A stretch of 64,000 nt of DNA from Suillus spraguei. Lineage: Eukaryota; Basidiomycota; Agaricomycetes; Boletales; Suillaceae. Shown here piece after piece: positions 57,774-64,000 of the stretch (within the stretch, counting starts at the first letter, position 1; every line of letters begins with the position of its first letter). The stretch covers positions 1 to 64,000 of the forward strand of contig JABCPU010000122.1 of the NCBI GenBank assembly GCA_016800925.1. The letters are read 5' to 3'. Position numbers and translations under genes: made by a program. Below the pieces are notes generated by a model. The model made no database searches. It was not told the DNA's origin and was given only the letters and a program-made list of their open reading frames with translations.

Positions 57774-58200
57774 TTGATTAAAAGACGTCGGAGACGGAGT
57801 ATTTATCATGCACTAACACTCTCCTGTACTTGCTCGATACCTTGCCATCACCATTTTACAGCACCACGGTTTCGTGACGCCCTGCTACGATCGAGTAACA
57901 GTACACAAACTGGTACCAGTAAATCCAAATTTCACACCTTATGTGTCAATACTAAATAGCTACGTCCATGAGCTGAAACTCAAGGGTCAAATATGGATCT
58001 CGAGCCAGGAATTTAATCCCTCTGGTATTTCTCGCATGCCCTCCATATTTTCTCTCACCAATTGCCGTACGCCGGTCCGAAAGCACCAATTTATCCATAT
58101 GCTGGCACAGCAAGGCGGTGGAGAACACAACAGGGTCGCGTCGGACCTCAGAGGCATGGCGTCTGATGGGATGAACATCGGGACCCTGGAAGCTGTATAA
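57774..58200 (+). pseudogene. Relic of a second HET-gene C terminus
   Basis: The frame ending at 58200 carries FIHMLAQQGGGEHNRVASD and GTLEAV at its end. This matches the end of the neighbouring HET gene (FSAFLLAQQRGGEYKRIACD, RTLEIL). The rest of the domain is missing. A tandem HET gene was probably present and lost. Confidence 0.6.
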
Positions 58201-58209
58201 ATTTTCGAA

Positions 58210-58775
58210 TGTCAGAAATCTAAGAGCAGTTGTCGTTTGTACCATGACGGTGTATGCGCATAGCTGAAAGGGTGCTCCAGTCATCCGAGTTTGCCTGAGA
58301 GTGGGATCTCGTGCATGGATTAACGAGAGAACCGCAGCGGTATACTAATTGTTACTTACATGAAGCCTATGCACTGAGTATGTCGATGGAACTTGATATC
58401 CGTCTGGCAAGGAATAATTAATCCGCCATGTGTTGGAGTTTGTTGGCCGTGTGACCACACCAACATTAATGTGTTTTTCCTCGATCACTTGCCGATCATC
58501 TAATAACGCTATTAGAAGAAAACGCAAATCTTTGATATATTAACCACAAGTTGTGTGAAGTACAAGTGTGGTTATACATATCGACAATCGTGATCGCATG
58601 CAGTGTCGGGGCTGCGCTAATAGGGTCTCTGTATGGTACATGAATTAGTCATAACAACTTGAAGTCACAAACGAGGGGCACCTGACGAAAGACAGTTCAA
58701 GATACACAAAATTTCAAGTATCGAAGGTAATAAAAATGAGAACAAGGCGAAGGCGAAGGCAAGGATAACTGAGCA
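58210..58775. other. Intergenic stretch
   Basis: No gene is recognisable between the HET relic and the convergent membrane-protein gene. Confidence 0.45.
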
Positions 58776-58778
58776 AAA

Positions 58779-59389
58779 CTAGTAAGCAATGGCTTGGGGC
58801 GGATGGTCTGTTGGAGGGGTACACATCGACCACATGGTTCCGTCTATGCAATAAGCAGGTGGAGGAGCCTCAAGATCCGAGTCATTTGGAGACAACTCGC
58901 CCTTGTATATACTAGAGCGATTGGAGCGTGGTGGTGCGCACAGCGGGGAGACTCGACATTTCGGAGCAGGAGGCACATATAATTGCGTCGGGTCTGGGTC
59001 CGAAAAGTCCCAAGAGCCATCATCCTGCTGATGAGCCACTCGAATCGGTTTCCGCACTGAAACAAAGGCCATAAGGATGGTACTTTTCTTTTGAGTACGG
59101 GAAACTTACTGAAACTGAACTTGGACTCAGTCGAGGGTCGAGTATTATCTGATGTGAAGATGCGCCGTATGCGGGGGGATGGAGCCGTATCAACCTCTTC
59201 AGCTGGTTTGCTACGCAGGCGTAGAAGAAGCCATGTAATGAGTACAAACAGGAAGACACCGACAACGCCAACGGTCACGGCTACAGCTACAACATGCCCG
59301 GCTGTCGGCGGGCCGTAGTCGAGGCCTGTCTCAGTCTCAATGGGAGAGGTGAAAGTATCGGTGGGACTCGCGTTGTCGGTAAAAGGCAT
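58779..59389 (-). CDS. Single-pass membrane protein with PPAY motif
   Basis: Exons 59110-59389 and 58779-59056 join in phase over a 53-bp intron to give 185 residues. Residues 1-29 are Thr/Ser-rich and probably outside the membrane (MPFTDNASPTDTFTSPIETE). One transmembrane helix follows (VVAVAVTVGVVGVFLFVLIT), then a basic stop-transfer (LLLRLRSK). The tail is intracellular and proline-rich, with LEAPPPAYCIDG near the C terminus. PPxY motifs are recognised by WW domains, for example those of Rsp5-type ubiquitin ligases, so regulated sorting is plausible but inferred. The architecture resembles many fungal sensor-like proteins, but no family name is justified. Confidence 0.75.
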
Positions 59390-60114
59390 GGATACAGTGC
59401 TTCAATGAATCTACGGTTGATTTATGGTTATGGGCTACTCGGAAGTTATTATATTCAGTATGAACTCACCGGATGTAAAATGACAAGTTGTACAACAGAC
59501 TTATTTTCGGACACAAGCTGACAACGAGCGAGATGAGATTGAATTATCTGTTTATTGAAAGTAAGCCGACTGCCTGCACGGTCCAAAACTAAGGGACCAT
59601 ATTAGCCTATTAGGAAGGTCCAGTAGTCAATGATGTTACTGACCACTCGACAAGTCGTGATTAATGGTAATTTGAGGGCTCGGAACGTGATATGAGCCTG
59701 ACTGGATGCAAAGGCAAAGGAGCGACGATGAATGTGGTGAGAAATCAAGAGACTCGATGCTGGCATGTCTTGATTCTCTTGTTATAAGTGTATTTTTCTC
59801 CTCAGGCTTCCACTTCCTTGTGCTTCGATCCATGATCAAATTGAATTAGTGTGTGAATTAATTACATAATTTTTAATGTGTCCTAATTCATTCCAATTCG
59901 TCCTCACGTGACTCCAAACTTCCTTGACTTCTTGATTTTGCAGAGCCTACTCGGACAAGTACGAGAATATTGTTAGCATCATTACATACTAACCTGTGCT
60001 TTCATCCTGCCTCACAAAGCGCCACTTGCAAAGCTCAAGAGACTAGGCCGATCGGAGTCCTCAGGAAAAACCGATATCGAGTCGTGGCTAGTCTCGACAA
60101 ACCTGTCGCACGAG
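59390..60114. promoter_or_regulatory. Divergent promoter region between the membrane protein and GCN1
   Basis: About 725 bp separate the two start codons, so the two genes share this upstream space. An in-frame coding-like stretch at about 60020-60114 (LAKLKRLGRS, DIESWLVSTNLSHE) precedes the GCN1 ATG at 60115. It may be an additional 5' exon joined over an intron with branch site ACTAAC near 59990. Confidence 0.5.
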
Positions 60115-63100
60115 ATGGATGGTGAGGATACCAGCGGACAATCATGGACAAGAGATCTCGTACAGGAGGACTGGCAAAAGGCTATACAAATCGCTCAGGG
60201 AAGACTTTTGACCAGCAGTACCAGAATTCGCCTGCAGTTCTTACAGGAAGAGCTTTTATGGCTTGCGACCAACGGAGGCATGTGCTGCAGTTTGCAGTAG
60301 TCGAGCAACATTGTAATTTCAGTTCGTTTTCAAGGATTGAGCCTAAGGCAGATCATGGATGTTTTTAAACTCCTGACGCAAACATACCCCCGATACGTTG
60401 ATGGCGCTTCCCGCGATGCCGTCGAGGAAGTGGGAATGACGTTGATTGAGAAGGATGAGACAGCTGATGCTGGCCAAAAGTTGGGAGTCACAGAGCAAGT
60501 TCTAGGATGGCTTGCGAACGAAGTCTCCCACATAGCTAAGCGTGGTTCACCAAGGTCTGATTCTCATCTCTCACCCTAGATGGTGGCTGATGTTGGCATA
60601 TCAGCACATACGCACCTGCAGATATTTTCGTTCTTTTAAGCTGGGCATGTGGGCTTTATGCGACGTGTCTACGATCCTCTCCTGGTTTCACTGATTCCCT
60701 TCCGTGGAAAGTGCTCGTCGAGACCTTCGCGACACTTCTTGATTTGCAGCTTAACCACTCTACGCGAACAAAACCAACTATGCAGAAAAGCGCATTTGTC
60801 CGTACACGCAGAGCCCTTCGGTCTGCACCGGAAACGCTTCCTACTCTCATGGCGACACTTATAGCACAAGCGAAATCTAGTCAAACTCCCCTCATACAGA
60901 TTTCGTTGTTGAGCACCGCTGTGGATGTGACACTTCGCCTGAAAAATGTGAAGGAGGAATCGCTTACCCAGATTCCTTCTGCAATCAAGGTAACATGAGT
61001 ATGTTCTTCTAGTGTGGTACTGCTGAACGCAATGCCAGAATGACATTCTCGATCTCTATATGACTTGCGTTGTGATGTCCAAAAATCCTGTTCCATCGCA
61101 CTCATCTGTAAGGTGCCTGTTGTTACCTGATATCAAATCTCAACATGTGTCATGACAGAGCGCGCTTCATGATTTCATAAAAACTTGCGTAACCTCTAGC
61201 GATCTAACAGCAACTGTATCACCAACGATGGAGAAGGCACTTTTACGATCACCAGAATATTCACTCAGTGGTACGTATGGACATTAGGGTCGTCAACTTT
61301 CGGACTAACTGCTTGCAGTAATCACAGATTTTTACTTGCGTACTCTCATAACCTCGACTCCGTCACATTCAAAAAACTCCTCACTGCCTCCCTTAACTCC
61401 GCCAAGTCTAACAACCCTGTCGTGCGCACGAATGCCACGGGGCTTTTCAAGGCCCTGATCTCGAAGGACATCGATTCTGCCAACGTTGGTGCAGCCCTCA
61501 CGGATGTTTTGACACTGCCCAAGACCGGTAAAACTACGGGCCCAGAGCATCGACTTACGCTTTATGCAATGCTCGCTACGATGCCATCAAGCGCTGAGGT
61601 CTCGGCCATAGTCGTCCAGAATGTACCTCAGCTACTCGTTAAGGAAACAAATGACGCAGCTGTTGGGGTGCTAACATCGGTCATTGCGGCACATCTCAGT
61701 TTCATACTCAAGGCAAATATAAAAGTGCCCGTAGATGCGACGACTGTGATTGCGAAGGAGATGACCAACACGAAGCCCGTCGTCAGGAGAGCTTTTGTAT
61801 CTATCACTGGATCGGCACTCTGGAACGTTGACACGGTCGACACCGACGCCGTTTCGGCTTTTTCAACGGGCATCACAAGTTCCCTTGAAACTAACCTAAA
61901 AGCTGTGACCACAAATCCTCTGTCTGCAGCAGTTGGTCCGTTAGAAGGATATGTCGCCCTTGCTCTGCTTATGGGTCCATTGACGAGCACAGGGAAGTTT
62001 GGTATGTTTATTCTCGGCAGTGGGCGCTACGTTCGCACTCATTTCTTCAAGGCGATATCATAGCTCGCAACGTATCCATCGAGGTTCTAACCGGCACACA
62101 AGCCAAGCCATCATTCATCATCTCGGATAGAATATATCAAAAATTGACTGACGTAGAAGATGAGCTGTGGCTTCTACGTGCTGCGAACCTGTCTCTTTTT
62201 CGCCTGAAGAGCGAGCTGGCTAAAAGCGAGCAATTACGGCAGGTATAACTGTCTTACATTACTTCTTTCATTTGACATTACTATCAGGCTGCAAATCGGC
62301 TCCGTTTTTGTTCATCTCGCCATTCACTCGCAGTCATCTGAAGTTCGCAGGGTAGTGATTCAGACTATCGAAGTGGCTGTTCAATCACTCCCACAGCTTG
62401 TTATTCAGATCGTGCGTGAAACGTTGACAGCCTCATTGATCAAGGAGAAGTCGATTGCCGTCAAGAGCGCGCCAGTGAAAGAAGAAACGGAGAAACCTGC
62501 TCCAGACAATCGTCGAAGGTATGCAGCACTCCTACTGTGCTGCGGCAATAAGGAAGAGGCAGGTGCGGACGAAAGAGACGATCAACTAGTAGATCTCATT
62601 GTTCTAGCACATCACTCTGCCGTTTGTGAGCTTTCTCGTCCATTCTTCTGTCTACTGCCGCTGAGTATTCTGAAAACATATTAGGTCCTCCGTCCCGCAT
62701 GCTATGGATCGAGCTGTGTCAGAAGGCTGGCGCGGACCCGCACAATTTGATTTCTCGCCGTGTTGACCAGGCGATGTCGAGCATTTTGACGGCATCCACA
62801 ATCCATTCGAAGGTATTATTGTATTTTCATGTCTTCTTAACGTGCTGACACATAACTTGTGAATTTGAAGTTTGGCTTTGCGGATGCGAGCTATCAAGCA
62901 ATTAGCACGTTGGCGTTTGTATGTCCCGAATATGTATTACCGAAGGTCATGGAGCAATTACGTGCCGACATCAACCCTTCGACAATCAATGCACTGTCCC
63001 AGGCTGAGTTCGGTATCTGGGAAACGCCCGAAGGCATGACATACGTGGATGGTAAGTAAATGAATTATAGGAACCACGCCACATTCATTGTATTTTTGCT

Positions 63101-64000
63101 GTGCAGTTCTCTCCTCTCAGAAGGCCGAGGAAGGTCCCAAAAAGGGGAAAGATGCTGACATTGCCCGCTGGGAGGCCGAGCTTCGTAAATCGCTTGCAAA
63201 CAAGAAGGGTGGTGCGACAGCTACGCTGTCAAAGCAAGCTCAAGCGCTCGTACAAGCACAGCTAGACAAGGAAGCAATCGTACGACAGCGAGTCACCACC
63301 ATCAAACTCAATCTGCAACGAGGGCTGTCGTACGTCCAGAGTTTAGCGTCTATTAATGTCCCGAGTTGCGCATGCATGTTTCCCTCATTTTATCGCTCTT
63401 ATTGGAGGGAGCTGTGGGTCAAGGATCGAGGCTCGTCGGGTCACAAGCTCTTGAAGCCTATTTGGTAGGTCTGTGCGGGTTTTCCTCGCGCGGTTTGCGC
63501 TTATTTCTTCCACACTAGGACCTCGCCAAGTGCTGCTCAGCACGTTTGGACAAGTTCCACAAGTGGGTTGGTGTAGCGACATTGCGAAGCCTCAGGATAG
63601 CATCAGTGCCTGAAGAATTGCAGGCTGAACAACTTAGCTGTGAGATTTATCTCTCGTCCGAACAACAAGTCGTGTACTGACAATTCTCCAGCTCTTGTGC
63701 TACGCGTTCTCTATCGCCTGCGAACACTATCGGAACAAACTCCGTTTGATGCCGCAACTTTTTCTTATGCATTCCCACTCCTTGCACAGGTGTTGTTGAA
63801 GGGCGGTGTAGACGCTGGGCAAAATGACGGCGATGAAGCACTTGAGCAAGTAACTCTCGTACTCGACATCGTCAGGTTTCACTGCAGCGAATGTTTGTCT
63901 TCGGTGTAAGAGTTGATGTATTTCTAATCTTCTTGCAGTTTCGGATGCAGCATTTCCTCGAAAAGCAACTATGGAGCACGTCCTCCATGTCATAAGGCAT
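60115..64000 (+). CDS. GCN1: GCN1, translation regulator (5' part, runs off the window)
   Basis: GCN1 is a huge HEAT-repeat protein that binds stalled or colliding ribosomes and activates the kinase GCN2 in amino-acid starvation. Visible N-terminal parts: WQKAIQIAQGRLL, LRQIMDVFKLLTQTYPRYVD, LGWLANEVSHIAKRG, APADIFVLLSWACGLYAT, TPLIQISLLSTAVDVTLRLK, LTASLNSAKSNNPVVRTNAT, DVLTLPKTGKTTGPEHRLTL and GKDADIARWEAELRKSLANK, the last in the conserved stretch preceding the eEF3-like region. An intron at 60281-60325 uses a GC donor (GGAG|GCATGT). Two single-base deletions break the frame: the T-run at 61329-61333 and near 63363. Because GCN1 is strongly conserved, these are more likely sequence errors than real lesions. 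The true start may lie in an upstream exon. The remaining two thirds are outside the window. Confidence 0.9.

Noticed and set aside
1..64000. CRISPR arrays, bacterial operons, prophage
   Set aside because: Intron-rich genes and all recognisable families are fungal. No regularly spaced short repeats of CRISPR type occur.

Overview
This window is nuclear DNA from a filamentous basidiomycete, most likely an agaricomycete. The genes are cut by many short (about 50-60 bp) GT-AG introns. The gene content is typical of that group: TPR-CHAT, HET and DUF6533 proteins, an agaric-type F-box protein, SKP1, UTP20 and GCN1. No species is claimed.

The left half (1-19.5 kb) is accessory, repeat-rich DNA. 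A block of about 1.29 kb (1-1287) is repeated at 17979-19281. In the first copy it joins directly to the 3' half of a broken neutral ceramidase gene (1310-2603). Next come three tandem cassettes (about 2.76-6.98 kb), each carrying a two-exon gene for a small secreted cysteine-rich protein. Only the middle copy is intact, and the third is split by a solo LTR (6063-6554). A decayed TPR-CHAT gene follows, in two pieces (7409-8147 and 11968-13826). Its halves are separated by about 3.8 kb that holds a hAT element with perfect 8-bp target duplications (8577-10691). A DNA element with long terminal inverted repeats (14195-16087) and a C2H2-type zinc-finger gene (16758-17679) close the section.

The middle (19.5-41 kb) is gene-poor. 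It holds a tRNA-Thr, an F-box gene, a DUF6533 membrane-protein gene, two or three hypothetical genes, and a striking cluster of foldbacks (30.7-39.4 kb). The largest has 0.5-kb arms made from the 5' part of a PIF/Harbinger-like transposase.

The right part (41.6-64 kb) is more conserved. It contains an intact six-exon SKP1, a very large UTP20 gene, a HET-domain gene with the relic of a second one, a single-pass membrane protein with a PPAY motif, and the first part of GCN1, which runs off the end.

One pattern crosses the whole window. Many reading frames break at single missing bases, often in short homopolymers. Two such breaks lie in GCN1, a highly conserved gene. Uncorrected assembly errors are therefore a serious alternative to real pseudogenisation. 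SKP1 and the long UTP20 exons are clean. Separately, the 5.5-14.3 kb region looks poor in CpG and has in-frame stops explained by CGA to TGA changes, which fits cytosine deamination in silenced DNA.
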